Assembly (NCBI RefSeq): GCF_007858285.1
Contig: NZ_VFIL01000006.1
Location: forward strand, 310,001 to 374,000
Direction: 5' to 3'
DNA from: Pseudomonas brenneri
Lineage (GTDB): Bacteria; Pseudomonadota; Gammaproteobacteria; Pseudomonadales; Pseudomonadaceae
DNA: 64,000 nucleotides
A program made the position numbers and the translations under genes. Below, piece after piece: positions 25,891 to 34,986 of this stretch. Each line of letters opens with the position of its first letter. The stretch's first letter is position 1. Below the pieces are notes generated by a model. The model was not told the DNA's origin. It worked only from the letters and a program-made list of their open reading frames with translations, and did not search any database.

Positions 25891-26080
25891 AGGTGAAGCC
25901 TCTTTGACGGTTTTTTGTTGTTATGTCCGTGCTGCTCTCTGCTGGAGCAGCGCCAAGGCGCCGCAGGCTCTACTCTGCGGCAGACGGGAGTGAGGATGGC
26001 ATGCCATTGGTGCCTGCGCCAGTCTCACGGCGACCTTTCTAGGGGGAAAAAGGTGGTTATTCCGACAGAACGACCAGCAT

Positions 26081-27229
26081 TTACGCCAGCAGTGGCGGAA
26101 GTTCCTTATTCAGGGCCAGTTTTTCCATGACCGCCGTGCCGGTCAGGGCATAGCCCAGCAGGCGCCCGGAGGAATCGCGGCACAAAGCCTTGATGTCACC
26201 ACCCTGCCCTTCGACGCTCCACACGCCTTCAGTGCCCCGTGGCGGTGGCGAGACCACCAGCGGGCAGGCCGGGGTTTTCACTGTGACCGGCATCGGCCCG
26301 TAGTTGACCGCCGTGGCGTTGCCCGCCAGGGTCTGGGCCAGGGCGCGGGCGCAGCTCATCAGGGGCATGACGTACAGCAGGTTCAGGCCATCGACCTCGG
26401 CGCAGTCGCCCAGGGCGTAGATATTGGCGTGGGAGGTCTTGAGGTGGCGGTCGACCATGATCCCACGGTTGATTTGCAGGCCAGCCGCAGCCGCCAGGTC
26501 CACCCGGGGGCGCAGGCCGATGGCGGAGACCACCAGGTCGCATTCGATCACCGTGCCATCGGACAGATGGGCTTCCAGGCCGTCAGCCGTGCGTTGCAGG
26601 CGGTTGAGCACCGGCCCCAGGTGGAAGCGCGCACCGAGGCCTTCGAGCCCGGCCTGCACCGCTGCAGCCGCAGCCGGGTGCAGCAGGGTCGGCATGACTT
26701 GCTCGCACGGTGCCACCAAGTCGATTGCATAGCCGCCGAGGATCAGGTCGTTGGCAAATTCACAGCCGATCAGGCCCGCGCCCAACAGCAGCACGCGGCG
26801 CTTGCCGGCGGCGGCGTGGCGAAAGCGTGCGTAGTCTTCCAGGTCGTTGATCGGGAAAATCAGTTCAGCGGCATCGCCCTCGACCGGTACCTGCACGGTC
26901 TGGGCGCCCCAGGCCAGGATCAGGTCGCGGTAGGCCACCGCCTCCTCGCCGATCCACAGGCGCTTGTGCCCAGGGTCGATCCCGCTGATTCGCGTATGGG
27001 TGCGCACTTCGGCCTTCAGTTGCTCGGCCATGGTGCCCGGGGTCGCCATGCTCAGGCCATCAGCATCCTTGTTTTTGCCAAAACCGGTGGAGAGCATGGG
27101 TTTGGAGTAGGAACGCCCGTCATCTGCAGTGATCAGCAACAGCGGGGTTTCGCTGTCGAGCTTACGAAACTCCCGAGCCAGGTTGTAACCGGCCAAGCCC
27201 GTACCGATGATCACGACAGGTGCGCTCAT
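26081..27229 (-). CDS. Rubredoxin-NAD(P)+ reductase
   Basis: This FAD enzyme passes electrons from NAD(P)H to rubredoxin. The 382-residue protein has an N-terminal dinucleotide fold ([22 protein letters not shown]), a central NAD fold ([29 protein letters not shown]) and the FAD-binding motif [12 protein letters not shown]. These are all standard for the family. Rubredoxin lies directly upstream on the same strand, which supports the assignment and an operon. Possible partners such as an alkane hydroxylase are not in the window. Confidence 0.92.
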   Translation of the reverse strand: MSAPVVIIGTGLAGYNLAREFRKLDSETPLLLITADDGRSYSKPMLSTGFGKNKDADGLSMATPGTMAEQLKAEVRTHTRISGIDPGHKRLWIGEEAVAYRDLILAWGAQTVQVPVEGDAAELIFPINDLEDYARFRHAAAGKRRVLLLGAGLIGCEFANDLILGGYAIDLVAPCEQVMPTLLHPAAAAAVQAGLEGLGARFHLGPVLNRLQRTADGLEAHLSDGTVIECDLVVSAIGLRPRVDLAAAAGLQINRGIMVDRHLKTSHANIYALGDCAEVDGLNLLYVMPLMSCARALAQTLAGNATAVNYGPMPVTVKTPACPLVVSPPPRGTEGVWSVEGQGGDIKALCRDSSGRLLGYALTGTAVMEKLALNKELPPLLA

Positions 27230-27267
27230 TCCTTTCTCCTTGTAGTTCGTTTCTTAAATTCAGCGAA

Positions 27268-27435
27268 TCAACCGATTTCGATCATTTCGAAATCCATTTT
27301 GCCGACGCCGCAGTCCGGGCACAGCCAGTCTTCAGGGACGTCCTGCCACAGGGTGCCTGGGGCGATCCCATCATCCGGCCAACCGTCTGCTTCGTTGTAG
27401 ATCAGGCCGCAGACTACACATTGCCACTTCTTCAT
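27268..27435 (-). CDS. Rubredoxin
   Basis: This is a 55-residue iron protein. It has two CxxC motifs, CVVCG near residue 6 and CPDCG near residue 39, that bind one iron, and the linking sequence [33 protein letters not shown] is classical. AGGAAG lies upstream of the ATG. It is followed after 38 bases by the reductase gene. Confidence 0.96.
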   Translation of the reverse strand: MKKWQCVVCGLIYNEADGWPDDGIAPGTLWQDVPEDWLCPDCGVGKMDFEMIEIG

Positions 27436-27631
27436 TACTTGCTTCCTCAGGGTCCAGGCTTACTGGCCGACAGTCGATAGATCCAGCATTGCCGTCCGGC
27501 TCAGGGCGTTTTGTACTGATCGGGGCGCCCAGATGCAAGCACGTTCGGCCCAATGTCCCGGCGCAGCCCGGCAAAAATTCGGGTGAGCATGGTAAGCTCG
27601 GCGCCTCATTAACTGCCAATAATGACTCCCC

Positions 27632-28195
27632 GTGCCGCATTCGATTGCCGTTCCCGATGCCTGCCAATGGCTGAACCAGAGCCTTCTGCACCCTCTGCCC
27701 GCACCCCTTGCCCTCGACTGGCTGTTCGATGAGGGCTCGCTGACTCGCCGCCTGACGCACCTGTCCAACGATGGCTTCAGTGTCACGCCACTGTTCGAAG
27801 GCTGGCAGCCCCTGCGAGACGACGAATGCGCCGCCCTCGACCTGCCAGCGGCCAGTATTGGCTGGGTGCGCGAGGTGTATTTGCGCGGTCACGGCCAGGC
27901 CTGGGTGTTCGCCCGCAGCGTGGCGGCCCGTAGTGCCTTGCAGGGCGACGGCCTGCATATGGATGAGTTGGGCAGTCGCTCGTTGGGTGAACTGCTGTTT
28001 TGTGACCAGGCCTTCGCCCGCCAGGCTATCGAGGTTTGCCACTACCCACGTGCCTGGCTGCCGACGGCAGATCAGACCAACGGTTTGTGGGCCCGGCGCT
28101 CGCGCTTTGATCGCGGCGCGTTGAGCGTGTTGGTGGCGGAAGTCTTCCTGCCAAGCCTGTGGCAAGCGGTGCACGAATCTGCGGAGAATTGCTGA
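27632..28195 (+). CDS. ubiC: Chorismate lyase UbiC
   Basis: UbiC converts chorismate to 4-hydroxybenzoate and pyruvate, the first step of ubiquinone synthesis. The 187-residue protein starts with GTG and shows [46 protein letters not shown] and the C-terminal [23 protein letters not shown]. These are family features including the conserved Arg and Glu positions. Its TGA overlaps the ATG of ubiA. It is divergent from rubredoxin, so promoters lie in 27436-27631. Confidence 0.95.
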   Translation: MPHSIAVPDACQWLNQSLLHPLPAPLALDWLFDEGSLTRRLTHLSNDGFSVTPLFEGWQPLRDDECAALDLPAASIGWVREVYLRGHGQAWVFARSVAARSALQGDGLHMDELGSRSLGELLFCDQAFARQAIEVCHYPRAWLPTADQTNGLWARRSRFDRGALSVLVAEVFLPSLWQAVHESAENC

Positions 28196-29085
28196 TGTAC
28201 CAGCGCCTGCTCCAATCTTTGAACCGCCTGAACCCTCGGGCCTGGGACTTCGTTCAACTGACGCGCATGGACAAGCCCATCGGCATCTACCTGCTGCTGT
28301 GGCCCACCCTGTGGGCGCTGTGGATCGCCGGCAAGGGTTCGCCGTCGCTGAGCAATATCGTGATTTTTGTCCTCGGCGTGACACTGACCCGGGCCGCCGG
28401 TTGTGTGATCAATGACTGGGCTGACCGCAAGGTCGACGGCCACGTGAAGCGCACGGCGCAACGTCCGTTGGCGAGCGGCAAGATCAGTTCCAAGGAAGCG
28501 CTGGTGTTCTTTGCAGTGCTGATGAGCATCAGCTTCCTGCTGGTGCTGCTGACCAACGCCGCGACCATCTGGCTGTCGCTGGGCGGTCTGGCCCTGGCTG
28601 TCAGCTACCCGTTCATGAAGCGCTACACCTATTACCCGCAAGTGGTGCTGGGCGCGGCGTTTTCCTGGGGCATGCCCATGGCGTTCACCGCCGAGACCGG
28701 CAGCCTGCCGGCCATTGCGTGGTTGCTGTACATCGCCAATCTGCTGTGGACGGTGGCCTACGACACGTATTACGCGATGACCGACCGCGATGACGATTTG
28801 AAAATCGGCGTCAAATCCACCGCCATTCTGTTTGGCGATGCCGACCGCATCATCATCCTCACCTTGCAGGGGCTGGCGCTAGTTTGCCTGCTGCTGGCAG
28901 GCTCGCGCTTTGAGCTGGGAGGCTGGTTCCACCTGGGCCTGCTGGCAGCGGCGGGGTGTTTTGCCTGGGAGTTCTGGTACACCCGGGATCGGGACCGGAT
29001 GAAGTGCTTCAAGGCGTTCTTGCACAACCATTGGGCGGGACTGGCGATTTTTCTCGGGATTGTGGCGGACTACGCCTTTCGATAA
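28195..29085 (+). CDS. ubiA: 4-hydroxybenzoate polyprenyltransferase UbiA
   Basis: UbiA prenylates 4-hydroxybenzoate in the inner membrane. I chose the ATG at 28195 (GGAG upstream), giving 296 residues beginning [43 protein letters not shown]. Both Asp-rich magnesium/prenyl-diphosphate motifs are present: [15 protein letters not shown] and [16 protein letters not shown]. Several membrane segments follow. Translation is coupled to ubiC. Confidence 0.96.
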   Translation: MYQRLLQSLNRLNPRAWDFVQLTRMDKPIGIYLLLWPTLWALWIAGKGSPSLSNIVIFVLGVTLTRAAGCVINDWADRKVDGHVKRTAQRPLASGKISSKEALVFFAVLMSISFLLVLLTNAATIWLSLGGLALAVSYPFMKRYTYYPQVVLGAAFSWGMPMAFTAETGSLPAIAWLLYIANLLWTVAYDTYYAMTDRDDDLKIGVKSTAILFGDADRIIILTLQGLALVCLLLAGSRFELGGWFHLGLLAAAGCFAWEFWYTRDRDRMKCFKAFLHNHWAGLAIFLGIVADYAFR

Positions 29086-29105
29086 GGAGCCGGCTTGCCG
29101 GCTCC
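29086..29105. terminator. Short palindrome between ubiA and a convergent gene
   Basis: GGAGCCGGC pairs with GCCGGCTCC around a two-base centre, directly after the ubiA stop. It resembles half of a REP element and probably protects or ends the convergent transcripts. There is no good T run. Confidence 0.55.
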
Positions 29106-29116
29106 TACAAGGAAGG

Positions 29117-29497
29117 TCAGGGCTTGGCGATCTTCCAGGCGCCCTCCATTTTGCCGTCGCCGGTCGCATCGCCAGCCTTCTTGTCGGCAATGAAGGTGTA
29201 CAACGGCTTGCCGTCGTAAGCCCATTGGCTGGTGTTGTCGTCACGGGTGATGACGGTCCATTCGCCCATCGACTTATCGGTGGACTCGGCCTTCAACGGC
29301 GGCCAGTTGGTCGCGCACTTGTCATTGCACATGGATTTGCCGCCAGCATCCTTGGCGAAGGTATAGAGCGTCATGCCCTTGTGATCTACCAACATCCCGT
29401 CTTTAGTCATGGCTGGCTCTGCCGCAAATGCCAGTGTCGGCAGCGTCAGCACCGCCGTGACCAGCAGGGCTTTCCAGGAAAAAGTACGTTGAGTCAT
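29117..29497 (-). CDS. Secreted repeat protein of unknown function (COG4315 type)
   Basis: This is a 126-residue exported protein. I chose the ATG at 29497 because AAGGAAGG lies upstream and a clean signal peptide follows (WKALLVTAVLTLPTLAFA, cleavage after AFA). Two copies of the family motif are seen: DGMLVDHKGMTLYTFAKDAGGKSMCNDKCATNWPPL and SQWAYDGKPLYTFIADKKAGDATGD. Function in the periplasm is unknown; the two cysteines of CNDKC may form a disulfide. It is convergent with ubiA and divergent from phoB. Confidence 0.9.
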   Translation of the reverse strand: MTQRTFSWKALLVTAVLTLPTLAFAAEPAMTKDGMLVDHKGMTLYTFAKDAGGKSMCNDKCATNWPPLKAESTDKSMGEWTVITRDDNTSQWAYDGKPLYTFIADKKAGDATGDGKMEGAWKIAKP

Positions 29498-29579
29498 CGG
29501 AACCTTCCTTTTGCGGTTGTCAGGATTCGGACTCAAAGCGTAGTTCAGGACCAGTCCGATTGCGCAGGCCAGTAAAATA

Positions 29580-29597
29580 CTGTCACACGACTGCAAT
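29580..29597 (+). promoter_or_regulatory. Probable Pho box upstream of phoB
   Basis: CTGTCAC at 29580-29586 and CTGCAAT at 29591-29597 are spaced eleven bases start to start, the arrangement of PhoB half-sites. The first half is a near-perfect CTGTCAT match and the second is weaker. The site lies 53 bases before phoB and implies autoregulation under phosphate starvation. Confidence 0.7.
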
Positions 29598-29649
29598 AAT
29601 TCCGTTATCTAATGCGGCGCAAGACAGTTAAATGACAAGAGGACTTAGC

Positions 29650-30339
29650 ATGGTTGGCAGGAGCATTCTGATCGTTGACGACGAAGCGCCCATTCGCGAA
29701 ATGATCGCCGTTGCGTTGGAAATGGCCGGCTATGACTGCCTGGAGGCAGAGAACTCCCAGCAGGCCCACGCCATTATCGTCGACCGCAAGCCGGACCTGA
29801 TCCTGCTGGACTGGATGCTGCCCGGCACCTCCGGCATCGAATTGGCCCGGCGTCTCAAGCGCGATGAGCTGACCGGGGATATCCCGATCATCATGCTCAC
29901 CGCCAAGGGCGAAGAGGACAACAAGATCCAGGGCCTGGAAGTCGGTGCCGATGACTACATCACCAAGCCATTTTCCCCACGGGAATTGGTCGCACGTCTG
30001 AAGGCCGTACTGCGCCGCGCCGGTCCGACCGATGGCGAGGCGCCGATTGAAGTCGGCGGCCTGCTGCTGGACCCGATCAGCCACCGCGTAACCATCGATG
30101 GCAAGCCGGCCGAGATGGGCCCCACCGAATACCGCCTGTTGCAGTTCTTCATGACCCACCAGGAACGCGCCTATACCCGTGGGCAATTGCTCGACCAGGT
30201 GTGGGGCGGCAACGTGTATGTCGAGGAGCGCACCGTTGACGTGCATATCCGCCGCCTGCGCAAAGCCTTGGGCGATGCCTACGAGAATCTGGTACAAACC
30301 GTGCGCGGTACCGGTTATAGGTTTTCAACCAAAGGCTGA
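29650..30339 (+). CDS. phoB: Phosphate regulon response regulator PhoB
   Basis: PhoB is the DNA-binding response regulator activated by PhoR when phosphate is scarce. I prefer the ATG at 29650 (AGAGG upstream), giving 229 residues starting [29 protein letters not shown]. The receiver domain has the phosphoacceptor Asp in [17 protein letters not shown] and Lys in [14 protein letters not shown]. The winged-helix domain has [47 protein letters not shown]. phoR follows after 45 bases. Confidence 0.97.
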   Translation: MVGRSILIVDDEAPIREMIAVALEMAGYDCLEAENSQQAHAIIVDRKPDLILLDWMLPGTSGIELARRLKRDELTGDIPIIMLTAKGEEDNKIQGLEVGADDYITKPFSPRELVARLKAVLRRAGPTDGEAPIEVGGLLLDPISHRVTIDGKPAEMGPTEYRLLQFFMTHQERAYTRGQLLDQVWGGNVYVEERTVDVHIRRLRKALGDAYENLVQTVRGTGYRFSTKG

Positions 30340-30384
30340 GCCAGCCCTATCCAGACTTAACAGCCGACAAGGACGCATGTTCAA

Positions 30385-31707
30385 GTGAATCAAAACTGGC
30401 ATGGCACCCTGATCCGCCACATGCTCCTGCTGGTCACCGGCTGCCTGTTGGTCGGCCTTATCAGCGGCTACTACGGCTGGAGCCTGGCCATCGGCCTGGG
30501 CCTCTACCTGGGCTGGACCCTCAAGCAATTGCTGCGCCTGCACGAGTGGCTGCGCCAGCACAAACCCGATGAGGCACCACCCGACGGCTACGGCCTGTGG
30601 GGTGAGGTGTTCGACAGCATCTACCACCTGCAACGCCGCGACCAACGGGTACGTGGCCGCCTGCAAGCGGTGATCGACCGGGTCCAGGAGTCGACCGCCG
30701 CGCTCAAGGACGCGGTGATCATGCTCGACAGCGACGGCAACCTGGAATGGTGGAACCGCGCCGCCGAGACTCTGCTGGGCCTCAAGACGCCCCAGGACAG
30801 CGGCCAGCCGGTGACCAACCTGGTGCGCCACCCGCGCTTCAAGGAATACTTCGAACAGGATAACTACGAAGAAGCCCTGGAAATCCCGTCGCCCACCAAC
30901 GACCGGGTGCGTATCCAGCTGTACCTCACGCGCTACGGCAACAACGAACACTTGATGCTGGTGCGCGACGTGACCCGTATCCATCAGCTGGAACAGATGC
31001 GCAAGGATTTCGTCGCCAACGTCTCCCATGAGCTGCGTACCCCGCTGACGGTGATCTGCGGCTACCTGGAGACGCTGCTGGACAACGTCGAAGAGGTCAA
31101 CCCGCGCTGGAGCCGTGCCTTGCAGCAAATGCAGCAACAAGGCTCGCGCATGCAGACTCTGCTCAACGACCTACTGCTGCTGGCCAAGCTGGAAGCCACC
31201 GACTACCCCTCGGACAACCATCCCGTGGCCGTACAGAGCCTGCTGCAGACCATCAAGAACGATGCCCAGGCCCTGTCCGGCGAACGCGGCCAGTACATCA
31301 CCCTGGAGGCCGACCCGTCGGTGCTGCTCAAAGGCAGCGAGGGCGAGTTGCGCAGCGCCTTTTCCAACCTGGTGTTCAACGCCGTGAAATACACCCAGGA
31401 CACAGGCACGATCCGCATCCGCTGGTGGGCCGATCAGCACGGCGCGCACCTGAGCGTGCAGGATTCGGGGATCGGTATCGACAGCAAGCATTTGCCACGC
31501 CTGACCGAGCGCTTCTACCGTGTCGACTCCAGCCGCAACTCCAACACCGGCGGCACCGGGCTGGGCCTGGCGATCGTCAAGCATGTGCTGTTGCGCCATC
31601 GGGCCCGCCTGGAAATCAGCAGCGTACTGGGCCACGGCAGTACCTTTACCTGCCACTTTGCGCCAGCACAGGTCAGCCGCTCGCCGGCAATCGCGGCGAA
31701 GGATTAA
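30385..31707 (+). CDS. phoR: Phosphate regulon sensor kinase PhoR
   Basis: PhoR is the membrane histidine kinase partner of PhoB. The 440-residue protein starts at a GTG. Two close membrane segments lie at the start (LLLVTGCLLVGLISGYYGWSLAIGLGLYLGW), then a PAS-like region, the HisKA box FVANVSHELRTPLTVICGYLE, and the ATPase with NAVKYT, DSGIGID and GGTGLGLAIVKHVL. The absence of a periplasmic sensor domain is normal for PhoR, which senses through the Pst transporter and PhoU. Confidence 0.97.
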   Translation: MNQNWHGTLIRHMLLLVTGCLLVGLISGYYGWSLAIGLGLYLGWTLKQLLRLHEWLRQHKPDEAPPDGYGLWGEVFDSIYHLQRRDQRVRGRLQAVIDRVQESTAALKDAVIMLDSDGNLEWWNRAAETLLGLKTPQDSGQPVTNLVRHPRFKEYFEQDNYEEALEIPSPTNDRVRIQLYLTRYGNNEHLMLVRDVTRIHQLEQMRKDFVANVSHELRTPLTVICGYLETLLDNVEEVNPRWSRALQQMQQQGSRMQTLLNDLLLLAKLEATDYPSDNHPVAVQSLLQTIKNDAQALSGERGQYITLEADPSVLLKGSEGELRSAFSNLVFNAVKYTQDTGTIRIRWWADQHGAHLSVQDSGIGIDSKHLPRLTERFYRVDSSRNSNTGGTGLGLAIVKHVLLRHRARLEISSVLGHGSTFTCHFAPAQVSRSPAIAAKD

Positions 31708-31729
31708 TCTGAAAATCCCCTCCATCCCA

Positions 31730-31816
31730 TGTAGGAGCTGGCTTGCCGGCGATAGCATCACCTCGGTGCTTCTGTAAGACCGAGGCGTCTGCATCGCAGG
31801 CAAGCCAGCTCCCACA
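31730..31816. repeat. REP pair (GTAGGAGCTGGC type)
   Basis: Inverted extragenic palindromes lie after phoR. The left copy begins GTAGGAGCTGGCTTGCC and the right copy ends GGCAAGCCAGCTCCCACA. An inner palindrome ACCTCGG...CCGAGG adds a second hairpin. Confidence 0.85.
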
Positions 31817-31965
31817 TAAGCCCTATGCAGCATGCATTCGCGCGCCCACCCGGCAGCCGCCACTAGGCAAGCGCTCCTTCAGCCGCTACATTGCCTGACT
31901 TGTGCCCGCCCTTGAGGCACAGCCATCACCCCTTTTTGAACACACGGAACTCGCAAAACCCCATC

Positions 31966-33306
31966 ATGGACCCTTCCCCTGGTATCACCCTCGCGACACT
32001 CTTCGCCGATTTCGGCATGATTCTTTTTGCACTGATCCTGGTACTGCTCAACGGTTTCTTCGTTGCGGCGGAATTTGCTATGGTCAAACTGCGCGCCACC
32101 CGGGTCGAGGCAATCGCCCATACCAATGGCTGGCGCGGGCAGATCCTGCGCACCGTACACAGCCAGCTCGACGCTTACCTGTCGGCCTGCCAACTGGGTA
32201 TCACCCTGGCGTCCCTGGGCCTGGGCTGGGTCGGCGAGCCGGCTTTCGCGCACATCCTGGAGCCGCTGCTGGGCGCGATGGGCGTCGAATCGCCTGAAGT
32301 GATCAAGGGCGTGTCGTTCTTTGCCGCCTTCTTTGTGATTTCGTACCTGCACATCGTGGTCGGTGAGCTGGCCCCCAAGTCCTGGGCCATTCGCAAGCCC
32401 GAGTTGCTGTCGCTGTGGACCGCCGTGCCGCTGTACCTGTTCTACTGGGCGATGTACCCGGCGATCTACCTGCTCAACGCCAGCGCCAACGCGATCCTGC
32501 GTATTGCCGGCCAAGGCGAGCCAGGCCCGCACCACGAGCACCATTACAGCCGTGAAGAACTCAAGCTGATCCTGCACTCCAGCCGCGGCCAGGACCCGAG
32601 CGACCAGGGCATGCGTGTACTGGCCTCGGCCGTGGAAATGGGCGAGCTGGAAGTAGTGGATTGGGCCAACTCCCGAGAAGACCTGGTGACGCTGGACTTC
32701 AACGCGCCACTCAAGGAAATCCTCGCGCTGTTCCGCCGCCACAAATTCAGTCGCTATCCGGTGTACGACGCCGTGCGCGGTGAGTTTGTCGGCCTGCTGC
32801 ACATCAAGGACCTGCTGCTGGAACTGGCGGCCCTGGACCATATTCCCGAGTCGTTCAACCTGGCCGAGCTGACCCGCCCGCTGGAGCGCGTTTCGCGGCA
32901 CATGCCGCTATCGCAACTGCTGGAGCAATTTCGCAAGGGCGGCGCGCACTTTGCGCTGGTTGAAGAAGCCGACGGCAACATCATCGGCTACCTGACCATG
33001 GAAGACGTGCTCGAAGTGCTGGTGGGCGATATCCAGGACGAACACCGCAAGGCCGAACGCGGCATCCTCGCCTATCAGCCGGGCAAGCTGTTGGTACGTG
33101 GCGATACGCCGCTGTTCAAGATCGAACGCCTGCTGGGTATCGACCTGGATCACATCGAAGCCGAAACCCTCGCTGGCTTGATCTACGAAACCCTGAACCG
33201 GGTGCCGGAAGAGGAAGAAGTGCTGGAAGTGGAAGGCCTGCGGATCATCATCAAGAAGATGAAAGGCCCGAAAATCGTGCTGGCCAAGGTCTTGATGCTC
33301 GACTAG
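31966..33306 (+). CDS. CNNM/CorC-type transmembrane protein with CBS domains (hemolysin C family)
   Basis: This 446-residue inner-membrane protein has an N-terminal CNNM (DUF21) domain (LFALILVLLNGFFVAAEFAMVKLRATRV, SQLDAYLSACQLGITLASLGLGWVGEPAFAHIL, HIVVGELAPKSWAI). A pair of CBS domains follows (EMGELEVVDWANSREDLVTLDF... FVGLLHIKDLLLEL; ALVEEADGNIIGYLTMEDVLEVLVGDIQDE), then a CorC/HlyC C-terminal domain. Members are linked to magnesium/cobalt efflux or resistance. The ATG at 31966 begins the first membrane segment; an upstream in-frame start at 31891 looks non-family. Confidence 0.92.
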   Translation: MDPSPGITLATLFADFGMILFALILVLLNGFFVAAEFAMVKLRATRVEAIAHTNGWRGQILRTVHSQLDAYLSACQLGITLASLGLGWVGEPAFAHILEPLLGAMGVESPEVIKGVSFFAAFFVISYLHIVVGELAPKSWAIRKPELLSLWTAVPLYLFYWAMYPAIYLLNASANAILRIAGQGEPGPHHEHHYSREELKLILHSSRGQDPSDQGMRVLASAVEMGELEVVDWANSREDLVTLDFNAPLKEILALFRRHKFSRYPVYDAVRGEFVGLLHIKDLLLELAALDHIPESFNLAELTRPLERVSRHMPLSQLLEQFRKGGAHFALVEEADGNIIGYLTMEDVLEVLVGDIQDEHRKAERGILAYQPGKLLVRGDTPLFKIERLLGIDLDHIEAETLAGLIYETLNRVPEEEEVLEVEGLRIIIKKMKGPKIVLAKVLMLD

Positions 33307-33318
33307 GGCACACCCCCT

Positions 33319-33417
33319 GTAGGAGCGAGCTTGCTCGCGAAGGACGTTAACGATAACGCTGGGATCCTGACACCCGGCAGCGCCCTCAGGTTTTTCGCGA
33401 GCAAGCTCGCTCCTACA
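33319..33417. repeat. REP pair (GTAGGAGCGAGC type)
   Basis: An inverted pair of the same type as at 7843 lies between convergent genes. It begins GTAGGAGCGAGCTTGCTCGC and ends with the complement at 33416. Confidence 0.9.
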
Positions 33418-33423
33418 AAAGCC

Positions 33424-34104
33424 TTACCGCGTGCCCGACGCAAAGTTGGGCAACGCCTGTACCGGCTGCGTGAACTCATACGGAATCGACACCCACCCCG
33501 CCCCCGTATCGCGCTGCACCACAAAGTGCAGGTGTGGCCCACTGCTGTTGCCGGTATTGCCCGACAGCGCCAATGGGCTGCCCACCGCCACCCGCTGCCC
33601 TTCCCTGACACTGACCGACCCCAGCTTGAGGTGCAGATACACACTCTGGGTGCCGTCATCGTGTAACACCCGCACGAAGTTGCCCGACGGGTCACTGCCC
33701 CGCCCCGATTGGCTGTTCTCGGTCTTCACCACCACCCCGCCCCGCGCAGCGATGATCGGCGTGCCTTCAGGCATGGCGATATCCATGGCGTAGCGACTTT
33801 TGACGTCAGAGTGACTGAACGTGCCGCCAGGCCCCTGGGTCAGGCGGAAGGGGCCACCGCGCCAGGGCAACGGGTAGCGCTGAAACTGCGCTGGCCGCAG
33901 GTTACGCGGCGGCAGGGGATCAAGCACCTGGCGCTTCACCGGCACGACCCGGCGCTCCTGGAACACAAACGCCTGGGCGCCAGGGGTTTTCTGGTCGCTG
34001 AAAAACACCACGCCACGGGCATCGGTGGAACGATAGAGGGTCATGGCCAGGGACGATGAAGCGACCGCGCACAGGCCACAAAACAACATAAAACGCACAA
34101 GCAT
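33424..34104 (-). CDS. Secreted M23 family metallopeptidase
   Basis: This 226-residue protein has a signal peptide (MLVRFMLFCGLCAVASSSLA) and a C-terminal LytM/M23 domain with the zinc ligands in FSHSDVKSRYAMDIAMPEGTPIIAARGGVV and GNTGNSSGPHLHFVVQ. The N-terminal part (MTLYRSTDARGVVFFSDQKTPGAQAFVF) is a short domain common to this Pseudomonas subgroup. It probably trims peptidoglycan in the periplasm or, if a catalytic residue is lost, activates amidases. His and Asp ligands and HLH are visible, so activity is likely. Confidence 0.9.
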   Translation of the reverse strand: MLVRFMLFCGLCAVASSSLAMTLYRSTDARGVVFFSDQKTPGAQAFVFQERRVVPVKRQVLDPLPPRNLRPAQFQRYPLPWRGGPFRLTQGPGGTFSHSDVKSRYAMDIAMPEGTPIIAARGGVVVKTENSQSGRGSDPSGNFVRVLHDDGTQSVYLHLKLGSVSVREGQRVAVGSPLALSGNTGNSSGPHLHFVVQRDTGAGWVSIPYEFTQPVQALPNFASGTR

Positions 34105-34169
34105 GGGGTAAACCTGCCGGGTATGACCGAACGGCAGGCTAGCAAGGGTTCATGACAGTGTTGTGTGGA

Positions 34170-34469
34170 TCAGGCCGGTTGCGTCGAGAAGCAAATATCT
34201 ACGTTCATATCGGCGGCGGCGGACAGATTGACCAAGGCATCGAGGGAGAACTTGTCGATCTTGCCACTGAGTACATCGTTGAGTCGTGGCTGGCTTATAT
34301 GAAGCCGCTGGGCCGCGTCCTTCTGGGAGAGCTTCCAGCCACGAATGGCTTTGCACAATTCCAGCAGCAACTTTGAGCGCAAACGCATGTTTGCGGCCTC
34401 TTGGGGAGCGTCTTCCAGGGCGTCCCAAACACTGGCGAAGCGTTCGGTATGAAGCTTTTGGTCAGTCAT
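34170..34469 (-). CDS. HigA-type antitoxin with XRE helix-turn-helix
   Basis: This 99-residue antitoxin is encoded second, three bases after the toxin. The HTH is LSQKDAAQRLHISQPRLNDVLSGKIDKFSLDALVNLSAAADM, of the HTH_37/XRE kind used by HigA-like antitoxins. It should bind the toxin and repress the operon through the palindrome at 34910-34929. Confidence 0.88.
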   Translation of the reverse strand: MTDQKLHTERFASVWDALEDAPQEAANMRLRSKLLLELCKAIRGWKLSQKDAAQRLHISQPRLNDVLSGKIDKFSLDALVNLSAAADMNVDICFSTQPA

Positions 34470-34472
34470 GGC

Positions 34473-34796
34473 TTAACCTAACTCCTGCAATCTGGCGCGA
34501 GCCAGTTCGATATCCCGCGTTTCAGCTTTTTGCGTGGTTTTGCGAAACGCATGCAACACATAAACCGCCTCGGGCCGATTGACCACATAGAACACCCGAA
34601 ACGCTCCTGACTCATCGGTGATACGAATCTCATTGACCCCGCGCCCAATGGTTTTCATCGGCTTGCAGTCAAAAGGCTGTTCGCCCTGCTGCAAAAGATC
34701 CAATTGAAAACCAGCGGCTCTTCGCGCCTCAATCGGGAACGACCTGAGATCCTTGAGTGCACTTCCCACAAACACCACATCCTTGTGCCTGGGCAT
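34473..34796 (-). CDS. HigB/RelE-type toxin (Gp49-like)
   Basis: This 107-residue protein belongs to the phage-derived Gp49-like/HigB group of RelE-fold ribosome-dependent mRNA endonucleases. Seen features are KDVVFVGSALKDLRSFPIEARRAAGFQLDLLQQGEQP, MKTIGRGVNEIRITDESGAFRVFYVVN and VYVLHAFRKTTQKAETRDIELARARL. The toxin-first gene order and a HigA-like partner support the HigBA assignment. GAAAGGAGAAGTG precedes the start. Confidence 0.88.
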   Translation of the reverse strand: MPRHKDVVFVGSALKDLRSFPIEARRAAGFQLDLLQQGEQPFDCKPMKTIGRGVNEIRITDESGAFRVFYVVNRPEAVYVLHAFRKTTQKAETRDIELARARLQELG

Positions 34797-34908
34797 TCAC
34801 TTCTCCTTTCCTGGAAAGAAAAAGCGTAATCGACGATTCAGTCAACAGCAGCAGCGGTGTGTTTCAAGGCATGGCGGGCACTCGACAGCACCGAAGCGCT
34901 ATCGAGAG

Positions 34909-34929
34909 ATTATATCGAAACAGATATAA
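34909..34929 (-). promoter_or_regulatory. Palindromic operator and -10 element of the higBA-like operon
   Basis: TTATATC and GATATAA form a perfect inverted repeat with a six-base spacer at 34910-34929. On the minus strand a consensus TATAAT -10 box (34914 to 34909) overlaps one arm. Binding of the antitoxin here would block RNA polymerase. The leader to the toxin start is about 105 bases. Confidence 0.7.
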
Positions 34930-34986
34930 ATCAAGACGGGCGCCGAGAATCAGACAATTGGTCGATCCACGGCATTTTTGCCCAGG

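Noticed and set aside
25465..25993. Plus-strand frames opposite the HU gene
   Set aside because: They are antisense to a certain HU-family gene and cross its terminator.
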